From: Oidiodendron maius Zn | Lineage: Eukaryota > Ascomycota > Leotiomycetes > Myxotrichaceae | Reading direction: 5' to 3' | Length of the DNA: 64,000 bases | Assembly: GCA_000827325.1 (NCBI GenBank) | Contig: KN832903.1 | Span: 89,269 to 153,268 of the forward strand | Part shown: positions 31,346 through 42,121 of the stretch, piece by piece | Layout: each line of letters begins with the position of its first letter | How positions within the stretch are numbered: the first letter of the stretch is position 1 | Notes under the pieces: generated by a model | What the model saw: the letters and a program-made list of their open reading frames with translations, nothing else | What the model was told of the DNA's origin: nothing | The model's database searches: none | Made by a program: the position numbers and the translations under genes

Positions 31346-32355
31346 CTTAAAATCCTTAAGTCAGAATAAGAGATGGGCTCAACGCGGTAAAACGGGGACT
31401 TCGAAATTCTCTTTTCTGGCAGCTTTGGCGGGAACACAAGTAGAAAATCGGGATCGATCAATATTCAGCCGGGAAGAGTCTCACGTGAGTTGATCCCTCA
31501 CCTTTCTTGCCGACATTATATGCCGAAAGCAGTTCAGGCCCCTAGGTAAGATATACTGCGGGGCTTCGTATGAGTCCGTGCACACATTTTGGTAAGATTA
31601 CTTGGTATGATGGATAAACAAATGTCACCCTAGTTAGGGTGTGGTTTTAGTAAATTCCATCTTAGCGAGGGCTTGCAGCCAATGATGTTTATATACTTCA
31701 AAGAAATTAATTCTGCGGTGCGGGATTATACCCTGTAGACATTTGCTCACCCAAAACACCAAGTAGATTCGAACTCTTGCTTAGCTGTATACTTGTTAAT
31801 ACTAGTTGACAATAGTGAACTTCTGCTTCCTTTTGCCATTTTTGTTCGTCGTGACTTCAAAGGAATTTCAAATGCAGTCATGGACTTACTTTCATTTCCG
31901 AATAGACTGGCAAACTAGGTTCGTACGAACTTAAGCGAGTGGAGATTTCTTTACTATGAATACTATAGGTGAAACTAAAGATGGACTAGTATGGAGCTCA
32001 GTCGTACTAATCATACGGTATCACATCCGAGAGATGATGCATGCCGGGAAAAGACTTACTCGACTACTGACACAACTGTCCCCACAGTTTCCCGCACGGC
32101 AAATGCCCGAGGGAATTAGTACGTGGGGACCCCATACTGTGTGCAGATACTTGCCGATGGCGGACCATACATCACAACGAGTTACGACTGAGGAGGACTT
32201 AGGAAGACAGAGACTACGGTATAAAGCCTCCACTCAGGTCCCTTGAGGAATGCAGTATACCGATTATCAACTTGAGTTGTCTCACTAGAAAACCTCTCGT
32301 CCCCTGTATTGACTTGAGTTTTGCACTCAAACCCAACCCCTTTTTCTCCAAGACA
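31346..32355. promoter_or_regulatory. Divergent promoter region of carboxylesterase and MFS transporter
   Basis: A 1010-bp spacer between two divergent ATGs. A perfect palindrome CTCACGTGAG (31480-31489) contains the E-box-like CACGTG core, a site type for bHLH factors in fungi, 135 bp upstream of the esterase start. I see no gene in the interval. Confidence 0.45.
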
Positions 32356-34083
32356 ATGGCAGCCACTGGCAAGCACGACTTAACTGCCGCCGAAGTCGAG
32401 AATTCTGGCATTCAGCTTGTACAAACGGACGTTTCTCACCATGAGCTTGTTGAAAAAGTCTTTGATGGTGATGAGGCCCTCAAAGTGCTTCATTCGGAAT
32501 TCGAGCCCTATACTGCCGAGGAGGAAAAACGCGTCCTGAGAAAGATTGATAGCCGAATGATAATTGTTATGTTGTTGGTTAACGGCCTTCAATTTGTCGA
32601 CAAGTCTGTGAGTCTCCCGTGAATAGCTTAAATCGCGCGATTCTAATAATATATATAATTTTCTAGACGATTACAGCCGCCGCCACGTATGGCATAATCA
32701 GCGAGGCGCAACTCGTCGGCCAACAATTCAGTCTTTTGATTAGCATGTTCTATATTGGCTATCTTCTCGCTCAATATCCTACTAATCTTCTCATGCAACG
32801 CTACCCCACTGGAAAATATCTCACAATTAACTTTGTCTTATGGGGTATTTTTCCCTGGCTTTCAACCCTGCTACGTTGCACATCATCTAATCCTTAATAG
32901 GTGCCACATTGGCTGCTTCCGCATCTGCAAAAACCTTTGCCACGCTCGCCACGGCACGCTTTTTCCTCGGTGTCTTCGAATCTTGTGTTAATCCTGGATT
33001 TGTCTTGATAACTTCATCATGGTGGAAACGCAATGAACAGGCGAGTAGAATTGGAATTTGGTATTCCGCAAACGGCTTGATGGGAGCACCAGCCGGTATT
33101 GTCTTCTGGGGCATCGCCCATATTCAAGTGTGCTCCATAACGGTTTAACAAAATGCAGCTAACTGACTTCATAGGCTCATCGCTTGTTCCCATACCAGTG
33201 GATGTTTCTGATCCTCGGCCTGGTTACTGTCGTCTTCGGGTCATGCCTATGGTGGATCCTACCAGACTCCCCTATAACTGCAAGCTTCCTGACGGATCGC
33301 GAGCGTTTGATTGCAGTCGAGCGCCTCAGGGACAACAAGACCGGTGTGAAGAATCTTCACCACAAAAAGGCACAAGTCATGGAAGCCCTCTGCGACCCCA
33401 AGATCTGGATGCTGGTTTTGGCGGTATTCTGGCACAATATGACCAATAGCCTCCAGAATAACTTCACCGGTCTCATCATCAAAGGATTCGGATATAGCAC
33501 CTACGACGCCGTACTTTTAAGCATCCCGCCTGGTATTGTCATGGCTGTTACGGTAATTATAGTCAGCACCTTCCTCTCCACTAAATGGGGAGAAGGGAAG
33601 CGTATCTTCCTCATCATCCTGTGCTATATTCCAGGGATTGTGTCTAGTGTAATTCTGTACAAAGTCCCGGTCTCTCCAGGGACACGCGGTGTCCATCTAT
33701 ATGCTGTCTTCACAATTACCATAGTAGCAGCCGCAGCGGGAGTTACATACTCCCTCCTCGCCAGTAATGTGGCTGGATACACGAAGAAAACATTCTCAGG
33801 CGCGCTGTTCTTTTCAGCATACTGTGTCGCCAACATCGTTTCGCCGGAAACTTTCCTCCAATCTCAAGCTCCGCATTACCAGACAGGTGTTGCTGTTACT
33901 CTCGCGGCGTTCGCTATCAACATTGTTTTATTCATTTCGCTCTACTTCGTCTATAGCCGAGAAAATGCAGCAAGAGATCGAGAGGCAGAGGGAATTGCGC
34001 CTACTAATGCAACTGAGGATCTGATCAATGCTTTCTCGGACCTGACAGACCTGGAGAATAGGACTATGCGGTATATGACTTAA
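32356..34083 (+). CDS. MFS transporter, Dal5/anion:cation symporter family
   Basis: Four exons: 32356-32607, 32667-32844, 32901-33127 and 33175-34083, giving 521 residues. Introns are 59, 56 and 47 nt, all GT-AG. The N-terminal 60 residues are hydrophilic and acidic. Then come GLQFVDKSTITAAATYGI and QQFSLLISMFYIGYLLAQYP, the first two transmembrane blocks of Dal5-type permeases, followed by RFFLGVFESCVNPGFVLI, GAPAGIVFWGI and QWMFLILGLVTVVFG. Twelve membrane segments are likely. Family members carry allantoate, nicotinate, pantothenate or similar organic anions across the plasma membrane. It is divergent from the carboxylesterase and not close to the polyketide cluster, so I do not link it to that pathway. 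Confidence 0.92.
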
Positions 34084-34476
34084 ATATTTAGCTCTAGTCC
34101 ATCCTACAGGGAACGTCAATGGATATGTGCATCTTTTGTTGATTGTCTGAATCCCGTGTAGGTGTGCCTCTGCGGAGATTTACCTTGTGATACCCTGCCC
34201 AACGAGATTAGGAAGGTGGTTGTCAAGGGCTTGAAAACACTAATCTAGGTGGGCCAGATCTGTTCGAGTTGGGATTGTAAGTGACCCTTCCCCCGTGAGA
34301 GCGTGAACTGTCGACTTTTCTAAGGTCGACATATATTGAGTTAAACCCAGCATCTCTCTTATTGCTACCAGAGATGCCACAAATGGGGTTATTATGGCTG
34401 GTATTGTATCCCACAATGCGATCCTCCACATGCCGATTTACCACAGATTCGGTAAGTTAGTGGAGATATAAGACCC
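34084..34476. other. Spacer downstream of the second MFS gene
   Basis: A 393-bp stretch with overlapping open minus-strand frames (about 34223-34444) that give no family match. It may be part of the degraded retroelement next to it, but I see no proof. Confidence 0.35.
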
Positions 34477-35400
34477 CTAAACCATATGGTCTTTTCGGCA
34501 CACTGGGTTTCTCAGCACGCAGGGATGGACGTTACTATCCGCGAAAAACTCGGCATCACTCATCGTCTCATCTCGTGTGGCAGACTCGTTAACGCTTGCC
34601 AAATCGTCAAGCTCACATTCCTTATCGCCATACCTTTCATCGCCCTCAGGAGTTGCTGGCGCCGCTTCAGCCAGCAGAGTCTGCTCTCTCGTTAGAGCAG
34701 CTTCTATTGCACACTCCGTCTCGGCTTCGGCCTCAGCCATGGGCCCAGGAACGGGAAGCTCGTTCAGATTCCCATGAGGCCCTGGGATATAGTACGTGCG
34801 GTTTCCAAGATCACCCAACAAATTGACCTGTTGTGTCCATTCCCAACCTAGCAGAAGGGAAGACAGTTCAGAAACCACGTAAGCATCGATTACGGCGTTA
34901 ATACAAGCCACTCGGATGGTATTGCGTCGAGTGGGGCTTAATTCGGTGCACGTGATGGGCTCGTATTTTCAGGTAATAAATGCTCTATATTTTCTAAGGG
35001 TGGGTTCAACCACCACCTTTATACTTCGTGACAGGACTATAATTCCAAATACAGTCTCAAATAACTCAAATCAAGTGGTTTTAGCATCCTTAACATGTAC
35101 TCCTTCACACAGTCTATAATATTAGTATTCAGAGCGCAAGTATCATCATTTGAGTTGGTTACTCAGCACCGAAACTGGACTAGCTTCCGGGATACCGCAA
35201 CAGATGGCGAATTGGCAGTATTGATCAGTCAGAGCTGTGCAATTGGTGACTTTTACTCTGATACTACTGCCGAAATACAGAGGGAATCCGACCTTCCGGG
35301 CTATCGGTCGAGGGAGAAGGCTGTGCACGCTACTTCCATCGACCTTCACTCGTGTCAGCTCCACTGGTCCCCTTGCTGATACCCGAGCCGTGAATCGTTA
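34477..35400 (-). pseudogene. Retropepsin-like ORF split by a solo LTR
   Basis: On the minus strand an open frame from about 35400 to 35203 reads VKVDGSSVHSLLPRPIARK and ends TDQYCQFAI. After the 283-bp solo LTR it resumes at 34919 in the same frame with VACINAVIDAYVVSELSSL, LLLGWEWTQQVNLLGD and RTYYIPGPHGNLNELPVPG, then an acidic tail ending at 34477. If the LTR and one GATGG copy are ignored, the two halves are continuous. The pattern (D-x-S flap, a YC block, LLLGWEW) is that of retrotransposon aspartic proteases or genes derived from them. The active-site triad reads VDGSS rather than D-S/T-G, so it may already have been inactive. No RT is seen next to it. Confidence 0.65.
34920..35202 (-). 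repeat. Solo LTR of the Copia family at 44,084 (283 bp)
   Basis: The sequence is the reverse complement of the LTR of the Copia element at 44,084-49,693, with the same 283-bp length and with ends TATTGC...GCAACA. It is flanked by a perfect 5-bp duplication GATGG (34915-34919 and 35203-35207). This is a product of LTR-LTR recombination after insertion. Confidence 0.95.
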
Positions 35401-35692
35401 GCCCCAAGTATGCGCCAAACGCGTTTTCCGGCTAATTCGAAACTTCAACCACCTGGGCTCGAGTGCCTCATACGAATTTAACCAGTGAATCGGTACGCCC
35501 TCTTCTTAGCTACTACGTCGATTATAATACGGATCATACCACCGTGTAGCGCTTGATTCGTCCGTGTGGGAGTATCGGTTAAATATATAGCGGGAACCCG
35601 CAATAGCCAGGCTTTGGCAGTCTTGTGCGTACTGTGTGTGACATTGATCGGACTACCAACCCGGCCAGCAGGGCATTGGAAAACACCGGTTT

Positions 35693-37723
35693 ATGGCTTC
35701 ATATCGTATTTTGGGCTCGATAGCCGGCCACCACAGGAAGCGGCTTGGCGCCAGACAAGTGGTGGCTTGTCAAGGGTTGATTGGTATTTCGAACCAACCT
35801 GGGGCAACCGCTCATTACGTTAATGGAGACAGCTTCAGATACATTCCGCGGCGCTCATATGGACATGAAAATTCATCAACTAAAAATACATTTCGACTCG
35901 CCGAGCTACTCCCCGGAGCGCCGAGTGATCTCATCCACTGCCAAATTCGGGAGATGAATGTCGACAATCACAACTCATATGAGGCTGTTTCATACTGTTG
36001 GGGTAACCCAGATGACCTACTAGAGATTGATTGCAATGGGAAACGTCTTAAGATACCCTCCAATCTCGGGGCGGCCCTTCGAGTGCTACGGCTGGAGGAC
36101 CGCTCTCGATATCTCTGGGCTGACGCGATCTGCATCAATCAATCCGACCCGTTGGACAAGGCCAAGCAGGTTCCGCTTATGAGATCCATCTACTCCCGTT
36201 CTCAAAGGACCTTGATATGGCTCGGGACCATATCTGATACCACCGTCCCGCAAATTTCCCTGCTGTCGAAGATCTGCATCAGGTTTGTGGTGCCGATTCT
36301 CGGCCTAGCTGGCCGACAGAGGTCTCCGAAGATCCAGACTCGCGACGTCAAGACGGGGCGTATGCGGACCTTAAGTGCCCTTTCAGGGACCTTCTATCTG
36401 ACCATGGTGTACATCCTGCGCCATCCATGGTTTCGCCGAGCTTGGGTCGTTCAGGAAGCGGCTGTGTCAAGAGAAGTGTCGTTTATCTTCGACCATTGCG
36501 AGTATCATTGGGATGAGATCGTCGTAGCCTTGAAGTTCCTCTCGGGAGTCAAGTTCCCACTCGCATTTATTTCTTCGCCGCAGCACATGGCGGCCATCGA
36601 CCACGAGCGGAAGCTATACACGAACGGTGGTAGCAGTCTACCGGGAGTGCTTGTTCGGCATCAGAGATGTTTAGCGACAGATCAGCGAGATAAAATATTT
36701 GCCTTTGCCGGCCTAATAAATTCCGAATCTGCAGAAAGGGACGTTAGAGTCTCATATACTGATTTACCGGCCGTCGTCTATCGAGAATTGGCCACAAGGA
36801 TCATCGTTCGCGATAAGAACCTCGATATCTTCAGTCGACTACCTACTAAGGAGCAATCCCGACTGAAAACCAGTCTTCCCTCCTGGGTACCAGACTGGAG
36901 CGTTACACCAAAACTCAATATGAGTTATACATGGGGCTTCGGCCTCTTGTCCCTCGCAGCGTCAGAAGCGCGAGACGGTTTGGGACAAAGATGCTGCTTC
37001 GCCGCTTCTCGCGGAAGTCGGTACAAGCTAGACATCTCGGGGGCTGCTTTAGTTGTTCCCGGATATCCTCTAGGCGTTATTACGAATGCAGGCCCTGTTT
37101 TCGAAGGGATCGTGTTGCCCGATAGGGTGGACCGCTTCCGCGACATCGGCCGAGGCTGGATGCAAGCCTTACGATCCCTTCTCCATGCGCGGAGTGTTGT
37201 CGACCAGTGGCAAACTACTAGAAACTCGAGAGGTGACAAACGGTATCCACCAACCGGTGAGGACATGAGCGACGCCTTTTGGGAGACGGTCTGCGCGGGT
37301 CAGTATCGGAATTCGCCATCTATTCACAGAGCCGCCAAGGTGTGGGAGCGATTAACTCGTCCCACGACATTCCGCTTGACCAAGATTCCGCATTTCTTTA
37401 ACATACTCGGGGACTTCTATTCGGTGTTCGTATTTGTGGCCTCTCTGGTAAAGATTGATCCACTATTTGAGTATCGACTTCAAGGACAGTTTGCTATGAA
37501 CAGAAGGATGGTAGATCTCGATAGCGGCTTTATCGGACTTGCGAATTGTGGTGCAGAGGATGGGGATTACATATTCCTGCTTCAAGGGTCGAAGCTGCCA
37601 CTGATTTTGCGTAGGAACAAGGATAGCGGGACATGGAGATTTGTTGGAGATGCCTATGTACATGGCGCCATGAATGGCGAGATGTGGGATGAAGAAATGT
37701 GCAATCCAGTTGCAATCGCATAA
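35693..37723 (+). CDS. HET-domain (heterokaryon incompatibility) protein
   Basis: A 676-residue ORF without an obvious intron. The start is uncertain: the first ATG at 35693 adds about 60 unconserved residues before TFRLAELLPGAPSDLIHC, the normal beginning of the family, and an upstream exon is possible. The HET domain (about 100-270) shows YEAVSYCWGNP, ALRVLRLEDRSRYLWADAIC, INQSDPLDKAKQVPLM and WFRRAWVVQEAAVS. The C-terminal block TDQRDKIFAFAGL follows at about 325. Family role: regulated cell death on fusion with an incompatible strain, in the cytoplasm. It sits beside the retropepsin fragment and solo LTR, a setting common for HET genes. Confidence 0.88.
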   Translation: MASYRILGSIAGHHRKRLGARQVVACQGLIGISNQPGATAHYVNGDSFRYIPRRSYGHENSSTKNTFRLAELLPGAPSDLIHCQIREMNVDNHNSYEAVSYCWGNPDDLLEIDCNGKRLKIPSNLGAALRVLRLEDRSRYLWADAICINQSDPLDKAKQVPLMRSIYSRSQRTLIWLGTISDTTVPQISLLSKICIRFVVPILGLAGRQRSPKIQTRDVKTGRMRTLSALSGTFYLTMVYILRHPWFRRAWVVQEAAVSREVSFIFDHCEYHWDEIVVALKFLSGVKFPLAFISSPQHMAAIDHERKLYTNGGSSLPGVLVRHQRCLATDQRDKIFAFAGLINSESAERDVRVSYTDLPAVVYRELATRIIVRDKNLDIFSRLPTKEQSRLKTSLPSWVPDWSVTPKLNMSYTWGFGLLSLAASEARDGLGQRCCFAASRGSRYKLDISGAALVVPGYPLGVITNAGPVFEGIVLPDRVDRFRDIGRGWMQALRSLLHARSVVDQWQTTRNSRGDKRYPPTGEDMSDAFWETVCAGQYRNSPSIHRAAKVWERLTRPTTFRLTKIPHFFNILGDFYSVFVFVASLVKIDPLFEYRLQGQFAMNRRMVDLDSGFIGLANCGAEDGDYIFLLQGSKLPLILRRNKDSGTWRFVGDAYVHGAMNGEMWDEEMCNPVAIA

Positions 37724-38629
37724 GCACTAATTTGGCTACATTTAATACCAAGCCTGGGATCCTTTCAAATGGCCATACAGGGGACAAGCACAGGGATGCA
37801 TTGTTCTTGCCGAGGAGGAGGTGTCGATCGACTCCGAGTCCCGCGTTTCCTGGAGACAGATACCACTACGAGAACAAAAGCAGAGGATTACTATACTTTA
37901 TAGTATCTTCGTCCCCTATATTATGAGTCAACTTGCCAATAGGCCAAGACAAGAAACAACGTCAAGAGAATGATAAACCATATCACGTACAAGACAAGGT
38001 GTCTAGTTAAAACGGAACAGATAATTTCTTTCGTTCCTAGAAACGCATGGCTATCGCAAAGAACCTGATGTTGGTAGGTCTAGTGAAGTACCTATAGAGG
38101 TACGCCGTATCTGTGAGAATTCAATGTACCCCACTCAAGACCTAGGTATCATTCTGCCACGGATCAACCCCGTCGGTGTTGACCTCCTTCGGGGCATGTT
38201 GCAGCTGAGGCCTTGTCTCCGCATTTGTGCGGCTGATGCGCTGTGCCACCTATTGTTCAATAATCCGGGTCCGAGCTACGTATAGAGCCGCATACAAAGA
38301 ACCTAATTTCACCAGGAGCTTCCATCGCACCAGCGTGGATGAGTAATATACTGCGTTCGACGCATGATGGGTCACGCTCAAGAGCTCTACGGGAGGACTT
38401 CGCGAGAAGGTCGTTGGCAGGGAGACAAACTCGCCGCTCTGCAAAGCCGCACGATGTAGAAGTGCAACATGGTAATCGCTAATTCCTGTGCATGATGGCT
38501 TATGTCACTAGCAATACAATCATTACGCAGCGGTTATTTGGTACATACGTAGTAGTATTCGGAGTGCCAAAAGCCTAAGTTGCCTAGTCGGACGATGCGC
38601 ACCTCGAATGTACGCAAATACCAAATACC
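37724..38629. other. Spacer between HET gene and LINE fragment
   Basis: A 906-bp stretch with no domain-bearing ORF, RNA gene or repeat that I can identify. Confidence 0.4.
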
Positions 38630-39690
38630 ATGCGCAACACCAACACTACCCAGGAGTCTCGAATACCGGAAACCCCTATTCCGACCCAAACGATAACCAG
38701 GGGGCCAGAAAAGGCCTCGGTACAGACTGAATTTCAAACACCATTAACTACTAATCATTCAGCTGATCAATCAACTGCACCGGCACCTCTACACGCACAA
38801 ACACCAATAGAAGGCCAGACACTTATTGAAACAATAGAAATACAAGAATTCAATACTCCCTCAGTCGGAGAAGACTGGGCAACACCAGAAACGCAACAAG
38901 AGCCTACACAACAGTTACGCCCACTAACCAATGCGCAGACTCAGACCATGGAAGAATTCCCCTCCCTTACCCAGCTACTAGAGGATGGGCAACTTCAACC
39001 ATCCATGCACCCGCTGGATGGAATAGAGAGAGCATTTACAGGGCAGGACGCAGACACCTAGCTTGACAACTTGGCCAGCAACAACCATGATGAGTGGGCG
39101 TACAATGATGCTGAGATTGCACCATCCCCGCTCACCTCTCTGGCAACAGATACCCGCACAGCTCTAGGGAAGATCTACAAAGGATGCAGATGCCCATCAC
39201 ACCAGGCGATCTATAACGACTGGCCAATGTACAACGCCGAATTAACAATCGCTCAATGCATGAAAATATGCGTGTACTGTGGAAAAGACTTCACGATAGC
39301 AGCTGAACTACGCAAACACTTGAAAAAACCTGAGTATGCTCTTAGGAACCTAAGAGTATGGCAGGAGACACGTGGAAAGGGTAGCTCAACTACTCCAGCC
39401 TGGACTCCTCGACCGCAACTTGAGCCCCCAGCTCATCGGCCAGGCTCTGAACCTCCAGCCCGTCCATCGGAGGCCTGTACAACTCGGAGCCAACACCTTA
39501 CAAACAGTGCCAACGACGCTCCAGATCCATGGTAGGATGCCGGGAACTACGATTCTTACAGTACAACGTCCAGAAGTCAAGGGATGTCGTCCTTACCAAC
39601 TTATTCCAGGACTCGAGGATTCTAGAATACGACCTCCTGGCCATCCAAGAACCCTGGCGTAATCCATTCATCGCCATATCTTACAATTAA
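38630..39690 (+). mobile_element. 5' part of a Tad-like LINE (ORF1 plus start of ORF2)
   Basis: ORF1 starts at 38630, with Gln/Thr/Pro-rich sequence. It is interrupted by a TAG at 39059, where CAG to TAG fits RIP, and continues with KIYKGCRCPSHQAIYNDW and a zinc-finger-like CVYCGKDFTIAAELRKHL, ending near 39535. From about 39540 another frame reads RELRFLQYNVQKSRDVV, then DLLAIQEPWRNPF and stops at 39688. This is the start of the AP-endonuclease domain of a Tad-clade ORF2. The reverse transcriptase is absent, so only the 5' end is kept. That is unusual, because LINE copies are normally truncated at the 5' end. Confidence 0.75.
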
Positions 39691-42121
39691 ATCTTCGCGA
39701 CCAAGCTGTCGTCTCATATAGTTTCTCCGTACTCGGCCCTGAGGAGGGAGGCCAATGCTTAATCAAGCCCACTTCACCATTACCTGCTCTCACTAAGTCA
39801 GAACAACAGCTAAGCAGGATTTGGCAGTCGTCTACTGTTTGTAATATAGAGCAAAGCTGTACTATAGACAGGCCTAGCTTATTATATAAGATAAATTTAT
39901 TAGATATTCTATCTCTATACTTAATAGTTATTAAAGCAAGAACAAGGAAGAGTAGATTAAAAATTAAAAAGGACCTAATATCTAAAGAGTTAAGACTAGT
40001 TGCCTGTAGTCTTATAATAGACAAGTCTATCCCTTTCTTTCTAAATAATTATCTATTACCCTTCAAGGACTCTAGCTACTAGAAGGATATAATAAGGTTC
40101 TCCTACTAATTAAGTATATAAAGTATAGACAGCTAAAGGTTACTTGGATTCAAGCAAACTACATTAAGAATATATATATATATATATATATTACTATATA
40201 GTATATCAGCAATCTAGGTATAACTGAAGACTATATCCTAATCAGCCTACTAAGCATAGACAAGCTCAGAGGGTATAGGATCAGCTGATAATTGAGGGTA
40301 AGTATTAGCCATTAGCTATATATATAAGATTATAACTAACTATATTATAGATAGTGATGATAGTGACTTAATAGCCGAGGCTCGCCACCGCTAAATTCTA
40401 CGTTGAATCGTTAGTGCTCGCCTCTCCTCCTTGTCGTCCGGCTCTTTGGGTTGTCAACACTTGGCCTCTGGTCATGGGCCGCCTCTTCATCTTCGTGCCC
40501 ATCCATTGACGGCCAGAGCGCTCGGAAGAGTCGGAAGAGCCACAGGTCCCTCCATAACGAGCCCGAACGGTGCAGCCAGGTGATGTCATCCAGGGCCTTG
40601 CCGGTTGCTTTCCAAGAAGACTTCTTAACAGAAGGATCGTTGGGTACCCAACCCCGCAATACATCGCTTGCCAGGGACAGGAATTTCGGGAAGAGGGCGT
40701 GCTTTGATGTCGCCAAGAAGTAAGATCTCTTCTCGCTCCATCTTCAAGTAGAGGGTTCGGAATCGTTCAACTTAAGCGGCTCCCTATTCTCTATCGACTT
40801 TCTAGAAGAGCCCGAGGGTTGGGGCAGTATTTCACTCTACCGGAGAAAGCGTATGGACAGTGGAGAGGGGGTTTTCAAGGAAGTGTTCGCGTCTATAACT
40901 GGTCACCGAAGGAGAAGCCGGTACCCATGAAGTTATATAGACCATAAAACGGACGACATATTGGGTGGTAGAATAACAATGTACAATTAGATGTAAGTGT
41001 CTGTCACTCTGTGGCTGAACCTCGGATTGCTGTTTAATTTTCCATTTCTGTATAACATCCTTAGCTCCTTAATGGGCATAATCATACAGAACCCATCGTA
41101 GTCTATAGGTTTATGGCATGTCGATTGGCTAGATATCTTTAGTCGACCAACTTGTGAATGAAGTGTAAGGGTGTTGAAATGGGCTTCTAACACGTATACT
41201 CAGACTACTGGTACACAATATACTCTGATTTCTGATATACAGTAGCGTTTATGTTGCCTCTGAGTACCAGAATACCCTGGAATGTGTGCCCAATACTGTC
41301 AATGACTATTATATGCCATCCGGGGTCTATTATAAAATACGGTGACTACAAATACTACTACGAAATAGGAGACCAAAGACGACATAAGGACTAGAAGACT
41401 TTCAGCGGCAATTGGATTATACTGTGGTCGTATTTACTTACAATCATGTTGTATTCACTGGGCAAGCACTTATCGGAAGGGACAATATGTGATCGGGTTT
41501 ACTTAGTGTGCTGCAGATGATCCTGGAGCAAGATAAAGGCATTCATCCGGCCAGCTTAGACCTTGAAACAAATTCACCACTATTTAATTTCCAGCATTTC
41601 TAGTTGCACTCCTATTATAATCATTAGGCAAGAAATAAAGCAAGATAGATATAGCAGATCGAGCCTGCTTGAATACTCATAGTGCAATACCATGGCCTCA
41701 AGTAGAATTCCGTTTTTAAGCCTATCGATTCCACGTTATTTTCCCCAACTGTCATACCTGTTCCTGCATATGCTCTGTATGTTGCGCAGAGCTATGTTAG
41801 GAAAAACAGGTCTGCGAATAGCGTCTCTCTCCACAACTTTAAGGTAGACATAAGTCGTGGATACTGCCTCCTACAAGACAATCCCACACACAAGTTTATA
41901 AAGCTATGCAAATTAATAGCATGAATATCATATAGAGAATTGGTCTTTGACATTCATTGCTGATACAGGCCACGATTCAAATTACGGTTTGCCAAGTGGG
42001 AAACGGACCTCGCAACAACCAAAGGAGGTAGTCTATATTTGGTGCGGGTGCCTTTCGGATCATACACACTAATCCATGTGTGTCGTACCAGGGTCCAAGT
42101 GGTGACAAAGGGTGCGACGTA
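39691..42121. other. AT-rich, RIP-like spacer
   Basis: About 2.4 kb between the LINE fragment and the second HET gene. From 39820 to 40380 the sequence is dominated by TA-rich tracts, including an (AT)n run at about 40169-40191. 40400-40720 is of normal composition, and its minus strand has an open frame of about 100 codons (SKHALFPKFLSLASDVL...) with no recognised family, possibly a gene fragment. 40990-42100 contains nothing I can name. Confidence 0.4.
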
